Positions 1-7,659 of a DNA stretch of 64,000 nt are shown one piece after another (the stretch's first letter is position 1; each line of letters starts with the position of its first letter). The notes beneath the pieces were generated by a model, which saw only the letters and a list, made by a program, of their open reading frames with translations, ran no database searches and was not told where the DNA came from. This DNA is from Kosmotoga olearia TBF 19.5.1. GTDB lineage: Bacteria; Thermotogota; Thermotogae; Petrotogales; Kosmotogaceae. The stretch spans positions 1,922,001 to 1,986,000 of the forward strand of contig NC_012785.1 of assembly GCF_000023325.1 (NCBI RefSeq), in the 5' to 3' direction. A program made the translations under genes and the position numbers.

Positions 1-423
1 GCCAAGGTTGTTTTTATAGGACCATGTATAGCAAAGAAATATGAAGTTACCCTTCAACCATATACCGATTATGCACTGACATATGAAGAAATTGCCTCCA
101 TATTTGCGGTTAAAGGGATAGAACCAGCAAATGTAGAAGAGGAAGAACTCAATAACGCAACTCCTTATGGAAGACTGTTTGCTACCTCTGGCGGAGTGGC
201 TGAAGCAGTTAAAAGCTTCGCAAACAAAGAGTTCGAAACAGTTGTCTGTTCAGGGTTAAAAGAGTGCATACAAACATTAGAAAAAGCAAAAAAGGGCGAA
301 GTAAAAGGATTAATTGAAGGAATGAGCTGTGAAGGTGGCTGTATTTCTGGAACAAGAGTGATGGTAAATCCTCGAATCGCAATGTCAAACCTGAAAAGGC
401 TCTTCAAAGTTGAGGAAACTTGA
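1..423 (+). CDS. [FeFe]-hydrogenase large-subunit C-terminal domain protein (5' truncated)
   Basis: The frame is open from the first base of the window, so only the last 140 residues are visible. They carry the P2-type motif GPCIAKKYE near the start, ATPYGRLFATSGG in the middle and the P3-type motif EGMSCEGGC near residue 107, which supply H-cluster cysteines in the [FeFe]-hydrogenase large-subunit C-terminal domain. The tail after the last cysteines reads ISGTRVMVNP rather than the GGGQP-like sequence of the best-known catalytic subunits. This suggests one of the less-characterised group B/C relatives, possibly sensory, rather than the main evolving enzyme. The upstream ferredoxin-like domains and the first cysteine motif lie outside the window, so catalytic competence cannot be judged. 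A terminator follows directly. Confidence 0.85.
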   Translation, partial: AKVVFIGPCIAKKYEVTLQPYTDYALTYEEIASIFAVKGIEPANVEEEELNNATPYGRLFATSGGVAEAVKSFANKEFETVVCSGLKECIQTLEKAKKGEVKGLIEGMSCEGGCISGTRVMVNPRIAMSNLKRLFKVEET

Positions 424-450
424 TTATTTTACTTTCAGGATAATTTACAA

Positions 451-490
451 AAAGGCTGGCATACTTGGCGGATGTCAGCCTTTCTATTTT
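451..490 (+). terminator. Rho-independent terminator after the hydrogenase-domain gene
   Basis: AAAGGCTGGCAT (451-462) pairs with ATGTCAGCCTTT (472-483), with one G-T pair, and is followed by a T-rich tract. It lies about 30 nt after the stop codon. Confidence 0.8.
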
Positions 491-537
491 TAAGACGAAG
501 GGTCATTTTAAAGAAATTAACGATATTATTTATGCCC

Positions 538-1122
538 CTAGTTTAGAAGTTTATATTTGTTGGAAAGAATTCTTCTCAAGGATTGTGCGTCGGAGAAGAC
601 AATCCCGTTTATACCAATAGAATTTGCAGCTTCAACGTTTTTAGGTGAATCATCGATTAAAATACATTCGGAAGGCTCAATTTTTTCTGAATCGAGAATA
701 TACTTGTAGAAGTTTATATCTGGTTTTGCGTAACCAATGACGTTAGAAGCATAAACTTTCTGAAAAATGGAATAATCGCCTCTATTAATATGCACTTTAT
801 AATGAGAATCAATAGTATTCGTCCCGAGCACCACACGGATTTTCTGTTTAAGTTCGTGAATAATATCCACAGTTTCCGGGTTTATGTTGGGTTTGAAAAA
901 GGTTACCTATAAATCTTCTTTGATTTCTTTGCCATAGTTTTTTGAGAAGCTTTTCCAAAAGTCTTCCGTGGAGAGTTTGCCTTTTTGGAGAAGCGCAAAA
1001 TTTTCTTGACCGGCAAACTTAGTGAATTCTTTTTCTTTAATACGAAGATATTTGGAGATAAAAGGAACTACGGCTGTATTGTATGCTACAACTCCACCCA
1101 TGTCAAAAATGCAAAGCTTCAT
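538..1122 (-). pseudogene. HAD-family phosphatase with one in-frame amber codon
   Basis: Two open segments (1122-910 and 906-541) lie in the same minus-strand frame and are separated only by TAG at 907-909, codon 72 of about 195. The N-terminal part has HAD motif I (FDMGGVV), the central part motif II (VLGTNTI), a lysine in YAKPDINFY (motif III) and motif IV (ILIDDSPKN). The order and spacing are those of a small HAD phosphatase. The twelve codons after the stop (VTFFKPNINPET) fit the family, so nothing but the stop codon is wrong. The motif I variant DMGGV lacks the usual second Asp, as in several YihX-like HADs. It is probably a recently inactivated gene; suppression or a sequencing error cannot be excluded. 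Start ATG 1120-1122 is preceded by an AAGGAGG-like SD. Confidence 0.75.
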
Positions 1123-1321
1123 AAAATTCCTCCTTAAAAAAATACGATCAAAAACTACCTTTGGTTATATAAAAATGTATAGGCAAGAAAACTCAAATAT
1201 ATAGCTGAAGACAGCAATATTTAACCAATAAAAATGCCTATTTGTAATGTCAAGAATGTTTTTGGCAATATAAAAATCCAGCGTTTGGAAAAATAAAAAA
1301 CCAGCACCCGGGGTAAAAAAA

Positions 1322-2044
1322 TTAAGTCTTAATACTCGAATGTTCCAATCGGTAACTCTTGCCTGCAAATACGAATAAATGGCAATGGTGAATCAATCTG
1401 TCTATTATGGCACTGGTGAGTTTCTCATCGTAGAATATCCCATTCCATTTGCTGAACTCAAGGTTCGTTGTGATTATTACGCTGTTCCTCTCATATCTTT
1501 CCGCAATCACTTGAAACAAGAGTTGCGCTCCTTCCCGGTCTAAAGGTATGTAACCCCATTCGTCGCATATGAGCAAATCTGTCTTTCTGAGTGTCTTCAA
1601 GAACCTCTTCAATGTTCCGTTGCTTTTTGCTTCCACAAGTTCATTTACCAGTGTGGCCGTTCTGTAAAATCTGACTTTCTTTTCCCGGTTACAAGCTGCG
1701 ATACCTATGGCTGTTGCCATGTGTGTTTTTCCTGTTCCTACAGGGCCATACAGTATTAGGTTCTCTTTCTTTCCCAGAAACCTCCCTTCTTGTAATTCTT
1801 CCAATGTTATACTCTTGGGTATCTGTACGTTTTCAAAACTGTAGTCTTCGAAGGTTTTCATTACCTCGAAATTCGCCTGTTTTAGATAACGATTTTTACG
1901 TGATACCCGTCTGTTTTCAATCTCCAGCTTCAGTAGTTTCACCAGGAATTCCTCGTTGGTTTCTGCCTGTATCTTTTGGTAGTTTTCCACTATACTTTTT
2001 CCCAATCTCAGTTCTTTGCAGTATTGAGCGATGAGTTCTTTCAT
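1322..2044 (-). CDS. istB: IstB-like ATPase, IS21 transposition helper
   Basis: This 240-residue protein is the AAA+ helper ATPase that regulates IS21 target choice and stimulates the IstA transposase. It shows a Walker A (GPVGTGKTHMA, near residues 100-110), a Walker B (LLICDEWGYIP), and the conserved IIDRLIHHCHL region near the C-terminus. Its length is normal for IstB. It overlaps the 3' end of istA by 4 bp, the usual translational coupling in this family. No defect is visible, so with the neighbouring istA it could still be functional even though the element's right end has been split. Confidence 0.93.
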   Translation of the reverse strand: MKELIAQYCKELRLGKSIVENYQKIQAETNEEFLVKLLKLEIENRRVSRKNRYLKQANFEVMKTFEDYSFENVQIPKSITLEELQEGRFLGKKENLILYGPVGTGKTHMATAIGIAACNREKKVRFYRTATLVNELVEAKSNGTLKRFLKTLRKTDLLICDEWGYIPLDREGAQLLFQVIAERYERNSVIITTNLEFSKWNGIFYDEKLTSAIIDRLIHHCHLFVFAGKSYRLEHSSIKT

Positions 2045-3525
2045 TTCCTTTCACCCACCAGGGCATCGTATTCTTTAAAATCGGTTGTATATGCTTGTAA
2101 TCTCGGTACTTCGTTCCCTGTTTCAAAAGGTGATGGTTCTTCCTGGATCAACCGTCGGTACGATAGGAATATCGTCTCAGCAGTGCAACGTTCACTATTC
2201 TGGCTTATCTCCAGTGCATATCTCGCGGTTTCCATATCTGTTTCACGTAGCATTTTGACCAGCAATTTCAGGCTGTTTTTCTTTTCCTGGTAATCACAGG
2301 ATTCAAAGTATTCTTGCCAAATAGGAGATAATTCCCTGTAAAATCCTGTGTATTTCAACGCACGCGGTCTTCTGCTTAATGTCTCAAGGTATGGATACCA
2401 ATTCAGAGATTGGAGGTTGTGTCCGTATAACCTGGGATGTTTTACGAGCACTTTGTAGTCTTCATCCAGTATCTCTATTTCCGATGCCCCTATCTTCAAC
2501 CACACTTCTGTTTCAGTATGTTTTGGTGACACGGAGTATCTGTTGTTTTCAAAACGAAGCATCCCATACTTGTCTGTCTTTGCTTTCTGTACCCTGGAAA
2601 TATCCAGAGGTTTTTCGTTGAGTAGGAGCATCTTTTTCTTTTCTTCTAAAAACAGTTCTTTAATGCTCTTTTCCTTTCGGTAATGGGGTCTTTCCATATC
2701 TTTCTCCGAGAGGATTAAGAGCTCTTTGTTGTAATCTTCAAGATTCTCTATCCTGGGTATGGGAACAAAGAAGTTCCGCCTGTTATATCCAACCTTGTTT
2801 TCCACATTGCCTTTTTCATTGCCACAACCAGGATTACAAAACACAGGTTCAAAACCATAATGTTGACAGAATCTGTAAAACTTCTCCGTTACCTCCCTTT
2901 CCCCTCCATCCAGAATTTTTTTCACCACGGGAGATAGGTTGTCGAACCATATACGCCGAGGAACCTTTCCAATATGTTCGAATATGTTCTTCAGCCCCTC
3001 GAGCAAACATTCAAGGTTTTCCCCTCTAAACAGTTGAAAGTATCCCCCGTTGCTGTATGGAAAAGAAAGATTCAGATAATGCAGCGTCGTTCCCTTACCC
3101 TTTTCAATGAACTCAGCCTGTCCAAAATCTGCTTGAGCTTCACCACCAGGATGGTCAAGAGGTAAATAACCTTCGTTGGAATACAATTCCTTCTTTTTCT
3201 TTCTCACATATGCTCTTACCGTACGTTCGCTGAGCGGAAAATTCGGATATTCCTCACATAGTCTCTTGTAAATCCTTCTAGCAGTATGACGTTGTTTTGC
3301 CTTTACCTTTTTATCTTCTTCCAGCCATTCATCTATTTTGGGCTTGTACGGATCGAGCTTGGAAGTCCTCTTTCTACGTTGAACATACTCGTTGAAATCA
3401 TCCATTTCGTCATATTTCTTCACCGTTCTGAAATCGTGGCCAGTTTCGTTGGCTATATTTCTTAGCGACTTCCCTTTAAATTCACGTAGATATTTGATAT
3501 GATGTACCTGGATCATTGTCAGCAC
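2041..3525 (-). CDS. istA: IstA-like transposase, IS21 family
   Basis: This 494-residue DDE transposase begins with a helix-turn-helix region (residues about 1-40, FKGKSLRNIANETGHDFRTV). An RNase H-like integrase core follows, with the first Asp in GEAQADFGQAEF, the second in RIWFDNLSPVV and the Glu in NEKGNVENKVGYNRRNFF. The C-terminal part (about 310-400) is the beta-rich domain typical of IstA. Its length is normal and there is no internal stop. It lies directly upstream of istB with a 4-bp overlap. Inward from the right terminal repeats there is about 90 bp of noncoding sequence before the ATG at 3525. Confidence 0.93.
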   Translation of the reverse strand: MLTMIQVHHIKYLREFKGKSLRNIANETGHDFRTVKKYDEMDDFNEYVQRRKRTSKLDPYKPKIDEWLEEDKKVKAKQRHTARRIYKRLCEEYPNFPLSERTVRAYVRKKKKELYSNEGYLPLDHPGGEAQADFGQAEFIEKGKGTTLHYLNLSFPYSNGGYFQLFRGENLECLLEGLKNIFEHIGKVPRRIWFDNLSPVVKKILDGGEREVTEKFYRFCQHYGFEPVFCNPGCGNEKGNVENKVGYNRRNFFVPIPRIENLEDYNKELLILSEKDMERPHYRKEKSIKELFLEEKKKMLLLNEKPLDISRVQKAKTDKYGMLRFENNRYSVSPKHTETEVWLKIGASEIEILDEDYKVLVKHPRLYGHNLQSLNWYPYLETLSRRPRALKYTGFYRELSPIWQEYFESCDYQEKKNSLKLLVKMLRETDMETARYALEISQNSERCTAETIFLSYRRLIQEEPSPFETGNEVPRLQAYTTDFKEYDALVGERK

Positions 3526-3740
3526 TCCTTTCTAACCCCCTTTAACTGTTTTGGTGTGCAATTAAAGGGTAATGGATTTTCCGGATGCTGGCAATGATCT
3601 TTTTCTTTCCCTTACCGCTGGATTTTTATCCTGCCACTTGCTGTATTTTTATGGTTCTTCCGTAAATTTACTGATTTAACCAATGAAAAAGAGTAGAATC
3701 GAAGCATGGACAAAAAACTATGATAAGGCAGATGATGTAA

Positions 3741-4172
3741 ATGCAAGAACTATTGAAAACACTGGATCCAGATTTGGTATTGGTAGAAGCTTTTATTGAC
3801 GATAAAAAAATAGAACTCCATGCGAGAAAAGAGACTTCTGAAGAGGCTTGCCCATATTGTGGCGAAAAATCGAGGGGTGTCCACTCCGTATATCATAACA
3901 ATATCTCTGATTTACCCGTTCAAGAAAAGCTATTGACAATCATACTGGAGCGGAGAGTCTTTTTTTGTAAGAATCCCGAATGTGACCATGCGCGATTCCC
4001 GGAAACACTTCCTTTTGCCACCAGGTATGGAAGAAGAACAATCAGGTTGGATGAAAAAATCAGAGAAATCGCATTGAACATGAGTGCTCGTAGTGCAAAG
4101 AAAGTTATTAACAAAGGGATAGCCAGGATTTCGGATGACACAATTTTACGGATATTAAAAAAAACAAGTTAG
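3741..4172 (+). CDS. ISL3 transposase, N-terminal (zinc-ribbon) part before a -1 frameshift
   Basis: These 143 residues are the N-terminal DNA-binding part of an ISL3 transposase: a zinc ribbon with CPYCG (residues 37-41) and CKNPECDHARFPE, followed by a helix-turn-helix segment ending at residue 142. The frame terminates at TAG 4170-4172, immediately after an 8-A run (4157-4164). A -1 slip on A_AAA_AAA (4157-4163) would enter the frame of the downstream catalytic part without losing a residue: the fused sequence reads LRILKKNKLVVNTRVKR. The product is therefore either the short form of a programmed-frameshift transposase or half of a mutated one. Confidence 0.8.
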   Translation: MQELLKTLDPDLVLVEAFIDDKKIELHARKETSEEACPYCGEKSRGVHSVYHNNISDLPVQEKLLTIILERRVFFCKNPECDHARFPETLPFATRYGRRTIRLDEKIREIALNMSARSAKKVINKGIARISDDTILRILKKTS

Positions 4173-5326
4173 TTGTAAACACCCGAGTCAAGAGAATCTG
4201 CATCGACGATTTTGCCATAAAGAAAGGCCACACATATGGGACAGTGATGGTCGATCGAGATACGTCACAGGTTGTAGATATCGTTGCCTTTCGTGATACG
4301 AAAGACGTCACCGAATGGTTGAAAGGATATCCGGATATAGAAGTGGTATCACGTGATGGTTCGATCAGCTATGCAAAAGCCATAGAAGAAGCATTTCCTC
4401 AGGCCATACAGGTTAGTAACCGATTTCATTTAGTCAAGAATCTCACCGAAGAAGCCAAAGAATACATAAAACGGACCCTACCCAGGAAAATCAAAATGAG
4501 CGGCATGACTGAATTTCCTGAAGAGAACTGCCTTGAACCGAAGAACAAATGCACTCGCCTGGAAATGTTACAAATGCAACGAGAGAAAGAGAAGAACAAA
4601 AAGGTTCAAAAGGTTAAGAAACTCTTCTTCAAACGAGGTTATTCATCTAGAAAGATAGCCATAGAATTAGGATTATCACCGAGAACAGTTTTAAAGTACA
4701 TAAAGTACGAAGGCAAAATGATTCACGGGTCAAAAGGTGCGAGCAAAAGAAGCAACCTCGATCCTTACAAGGATACCATCATTGCGATGAACCTGGACAG
4801 GGGAACAACAATGGAAATCTTCCGAACCATTTGCAAAGAAGGATACAGGGGTTCTTATTCCAACTTGAAGACATTCTTAGCAAAACACAACAAGGAATCG
4901 GGGAGAAGAAACAGAAATCCACCGACGACACCGATTCTGGAGAGGAGACATTTGATCACTCTGTTGTACAAAGATATTTCGAAACTCAAAGAAAGCGAAC
5001 AGAAAAAAGTACGAATCTATATTGAGGGTAACGGAGATCTGCAGAAGGTCTATTCAGCGATAAAGGAATTTAGACGAATCCTGGCTCAAAAAGATACCAA
5101 CAATCTTGAAAAATGGATAGAAACAACGAAGACATATTCAATTCCGGAACTCAATCACTTTGTCCACGGGATTGAAAGAGACCTGCCGGCTGTGAAGAAT
5201 GCGGCTAGACTGGACGATAACAATGGACTCATAGAAGGAATCATAAACAAGATTAAAGTGATCAAGAGAGTTATGTACGGAAGATGTTCGTTTGAACTGC
5301 TGAGGTTGAAGGTTCTTATGCTTTAG
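4163..5326 (+). CDS. ISL3 transposase, catalytic part (continues from the -1 frameshift)
   Basis: This frame runs open from the A-run slip site at 4163 to TAG at 5326; the first plausible independent start is GTG at 4244. The upstream part contains ICIDDFAIKKGHTYGTV, which holds the first catalytic Asp, so initiation at 4244 would lose it. The second Asp is in VVSRDGSISYAKAIEEAFP, followed by the ISL3 signature QVSNRFHLVKNL. An inserted helix-turn-helix (about RGYSSRKIAIELGLSPRTVLKY) is present, as in longer ISL3 transposases. The C-terminal Glu region (GLIEGIINKIKVIKRVMYGR) is intact. Together with the upstream frame the fusion would be about 530 residues. Confidence 0.8.
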   Translation, partial: NKLVVNTRVKRICIDDFAIKKGHTYGTVMVDRDTSQVVDIVAFRDTKDVTEWLKGYPDIEVVSRDGSISYAKAIEEAFPQAIQVSNRFHLVKNLTEEAKEYIKRTLPRKIKMSGMTEFPEENCLEPKNKCTRLEMLQMQREKEKNKKVQKVKKLFFKRGYSSRKIAIELGLSPRTVLKYIKYEGKMIHGSKGASKRSNLDPYKDTIIAMNLDRGTTMEIFRTICKEGYRGSYSNLKTFLAKHNKESGRRNRNPPTTPILERRHLITLLYKDISKLKESEQKKVRIYIEGNGDLQKVYSAIKEFRRILAQKDTNNLEKWIETTKTYSIPELNHFVHGIERDLPAVKNAARLDDNNGLIEGIINKIKVIKRVMYGRCSFELLRLKVLML

Positions 5327-5370
5327 TTCATAACTTTTGCGGAAGAACCATTTTTATTTTGCCATACACA

Positions 5371-5692
5371 GTCAAGAATCTTTCCAAACCAAGAATACAT
5401 ACGCTTTTATGTATAATAATACTACTACATCAGGAGAACGAAATGAGTCAATTTCTTTTGGCCCTGACGAGTCAATTTCATACCACATATACATCATCTT
5501 TTGAGAAGTTGTGCAATAAATCTGCCTTTGGTGTATTATAATTTTTTTATAAAGAGCAGCGGAAAAATAGCTATGATCATTTGGTGTTAAGCGTTTCAAC
5601 GATTATCATCAGTTTTTATTCCGCTGTTTTTTGCTTTACCAAATTGACGGAACCTTTCAGAGGAAAATGCTTGAAGACGAAGGGGTGGCTAA
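5371..5692. other. Gene-free stretch right of the IS21 element
   Basis: This stretch begins with the IS21 target duplication. A 60-codon open frame at 5359-5541 starts inside the IS21 end, has no SD and no recognisable composition, and is not called. CAGCGGA (5557-5563) and TCCGCTG (5620-5626, then six T) could close a long terminator-like hairpin. Nothing else is evident. Confidence 0.4.
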
Positions 5693-6808
5693 GTGAGGTT
5701 AGTAAAAGTTAGGTCAAGAAGGGATATAAGAAACTTTGTTAGACTTCCCTTTGAGCTTTATAAGAATACACCGCAGTGGATACCGCCGCTGAATACTATT
5801 ATAAGAAATGTTATTACAAAAGGTTCCCCGGTTATGAGTGTTGACAGAGAGTTTTTTCTTGTTATGGATGGAAGGCAGCCTGTTGCACGTCTTGGGGTGT
5901 ATATCAATAGAAATGTTATTGAACATGGCAACCGTGCAGGATCCTTCACTCTTTTTGAGAGCTACAACGATGTTTATGTAGCGGACCTGTTGTTTCATGC
6001 GGCCGACAATTGGTTCAAAGAAAGAGAAATTGTGAGGTATATCGGTACGGATTCTCCGACAAATGGAGACGATTACAAAGCCATATTGATAAGAAATTTT
6101 GACGATCCACCTTTTGTAAACGCGAACTATAACCTTCCGTATTACCAGGAACTTCTGGAAGAGATTGGCTTTAAAATGTATAAACGTTTCGCCTGTTTCA
6201 AATACGATCTAACAAAGCCCATTGACGAAAAACATGTCAGGCTGATCGAAGAAGCAAAAAAACGTTATGATTTTAGAATAGTTGCGCCTGATATGAAAAA
6301 CCTTGATAAAGTTGCCTGGGATTTGAGGTTGATAATGGAAAACTCGATTCCGGATGAATGGATCGAAGCAAGACCCCCTTCTTATGAGGAGATGCTAAGA
6401 ATTGTAGATGACATGAAGAAGTTTTCTGACCCGGAGCTCATAGCTATCGCTTATCATGGCGATGAGCCTATCGGTTTTGTCGGTAGCTCCCCTAATTATA
6501 ACGAGATCCTTAAGGAACTCAGGGGCAGGCTTTATCCTTTCGGGTGGTTGAAACTATCAAGGAAAAGAAAAAGCATAAAGACTTTCAGATTGTTTGTTGT
6601 TTTTGTTGTGAAAAACTTTCAGGGTAAGGGCGTTTCTTTTGCTATGTACTATCATGTTTTACAGAATGCCATCAGGAAAGGTTATGTCAGGGCTGAAGGT
6701 GGAAACGTTGATTTTGAAAACAAGAAAAGTTTTCAAGATGCTCTTGCTGCCGGTGGTGAACTTTACAAGGAATATGCAACTTTTGAAAAGATCATAAAAC
6801 CCGGGTGA
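5693..6808 (+). CDS. GNAT-like protein of unknown substrate
   Basis: The 371-residue protein starts at GTG 5693, with a G-rich SD about 10 nt upstream. The N-terminal half (VKVRSRRDIRNFVRLPFELYKNTPQWIPPL) resembles the conserved opening of a family usually annotated as GNAT-fold N-acetyltransferase or hypothetical protein. The C-terminal half carries a degenerate acetyl-CoA-loop-like stretch near residues 300-325 (FVVKNFQGKGVSFAMYYHVL; R/QxxGxG/A type). There is no signal peptide or membrane segment. No flanking gene suggests a pathway. The GNAT assignment is by motif resemblance only and the substrate is unknown. A perfect palindrome (AACCCGGG/CCCGGGTT, 6799-6822) overlaps the stop codon. 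Confidence 0.65.
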   Translation: MRLVKVRSRRDIRNFVRLPFELYKNTPQWIPPLNTIIRNVITKGSPVMSVDREFFLVMDGRQPVARLGVYINRNVIEHGNRAGSFTLFESYNDVYVADLLFHAADNWFKEREIVRYIGTDSPTNGDDYKAILIRNFDDPPFVNANYNLPYYQELLEEIGFKMYKRFACFKYDLTKPIDEKHVRLIEEAKKRYDFRIVAPDMKNLDKVAWDLRLIMENSIPDEWIEARPPSYEEMLRIVDDMKKFSDPELIAIAYHGDEPIGFVGSSPNYNEILKELRGRLYPFGWLKLSRKRKSIKTFRLFVVFVVKNFQGKGVSFAMYYHVLQNAIRKGYVRAEGGNVDFENKKSFQDALAAGGELYKEYATFEKIIKPG

Positions 6809-6822
6809 TAATTCCCGGGTTA
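6799..6822. repeat. Perfect palindrome overlapping the stop codon of the GNAT-like gene
   Basis: AACCCGGG and CCCGGGTT flank an 8-nt loop that includes the TGA stop. No clean T-tract follows, so it may be an mRNA 3'-end stabiliser rather than a full intrinsic terminator. Confidence 0.5.
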
Positions 6823-7116
6823 TCAATTCAGTTTATCCTGTTTGATTGAATTTATGATGATTTTAAATTTTCCAAAATATCGACGACTTTTGAAACTCCA
6901 CCGAGACTCAACGGTTTTTCACTGATTTTTTTATCATTATCGCTGTACGCTGGATTTGTCTTAAATTCTGAACGATTTATTTGATCTTTTTCCTACTTTA
7001 CTACGGAATCTACTGTTTAAGTGTACAGTGAATCATTGTACAAAACAGTTTTATTGCCCGTGATAAGGAAAATAAGATGGTTTTTGTGAATTCTCTAATG
7101 TCATCCTGGAGGAAAA
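6823..7116. other. Gene-free stretch with a possible minus-strand gene remnant
   Basis: On the minus strand, codons from about 6996 to the stop at 6852-6854 read as a plausible protein tail (SEFKTNPAYSDNDKK, then KPLSLGGVSKVVDILENLK). The frame is stopped just upstream and has no start. It may be the 3' stump of a lost gene, but it matches nothing I recognise. Confidence 0.25.
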
Positions 7117-7652
7117 GTGATTAATATCACCGATTTGCTTCAATTTGTACGCCCTTATTATGAAAGCAAAGATATCATGCACGATTTATCGCATGTTGAA
7201 AGGGTGCTCAAAACAGCGAACAGATTAGGAAAACCCATGAAGGCGAAATAGATCGCGAGGTATTGATGATAGCCGCTTATTTTCATGGGTTTATATATAA
7301 AGACGAAAAGCGGATAAGAGAATGGTTGAAAGCTGAGGGCTTATCCAACGATAAAATCGATAAAATCGTTCAAGTTGCGTGGGAATCTCAGAAGAAGGAA
7401 ATACCAGGAACCTTAGAGGGAAAAATTCTTCACGATGCCCATATGATAGAGGGTGGGAAGACGTTCCTGATAGTTAAGTCATTGATAACCGGTTCGGTGC
7501 GGGGACAAACGTTAGAGGAAACGATTGAATACATAGAGAAAAACATATTGGGAAAAGGACAATGTTATCTTACTGAGGCGAAAGAAATATATGCCGAGCA
7601 ACAGAAATTTGCCAGAGAATTCATCCGGGACTTAAAAGAGGGATTAGAGTGA
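7117..7652 (+). pseudogene. HD-domain phosphohydrolase, frameshifted
   Basis: GTG 7117 follows a strong SD (CTGGAGGA). The first frame encodes the opening of a small HD hydrolase (MHDLSHVERVLKTANRLGK) but stops at TAG 7249. The rest continues in another frame from about 7233 (THEGEIDREVLMIAAYFHGF), which is exactly the next conserved segment. One missing A in the GGAAAACCC run near 7230 would restore the protein of about 178 residues. The second metal motif reads AAYFHG where HD enzymes have FHD, so the catalytic Asp is also changed. The C-terminal part keeps LHDAHMIEGGKTF. A residual open frame starts at TTG 7263 but lacks the first histidine motif. It is probably inactive. Confidence 0.65.
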
Positions 7653-7659
7653 TTGGTTA

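Larger units (their letters stand above)
3653..5349 (+). mobile_element. ISL3-family insertion sequence inside the IS21 right end
   Basis: Inverted repeats GGTTCTTCCGTAAA (left, from 3653) and GGTTCTTCCGCAAA (right, complement, ending 5349) bound a 1,697-bp element. The 8-bp direct repeat ATTTTTAT at 3645-3652 and 5350-5357 is a perfect target duplication of the size ISL3 elements make. The duplication falls within the outer right terminal repeat of the surrounding IS21 element, so this insertion is the younger event. The element encodes one transposase split across two frames. Confidence 0.93.
1257..5370 (-). mobile_element. IS21-family element, interrupted by an ISL3-family element
   Basis: The element carries istA and istB on the minus strand and is bounded by TGT...ACA ends at 1257 and 5370. 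The 8-bp direct repeat GTCAAGAA flanks it at 1249-1256 and 5371-5378, a perfect target duplication. Each end holds two tandem copies of a repeat of about 21 bp: on the left TGGCAATATAAAAATCCAGC starting at 1263 and a variant starting at 1286; on the right the inverted copies at 3616-3636 and at 3639-3652 plus 5358-5364. Multiple terminal repeats are characteristic of IS21. The outer right-hand repeat is split by the ISL3 insertion at 3653-5349. Without that insert the element is about 2.4 kb, normal for IS21. Confidence 0.9.

Noticed and set aside
5359-5541. 60-codon open frame right of the IS elements
   Set aside because: It begins inside the IS21 terminal repeat, has no SD and no recognisable protein features.
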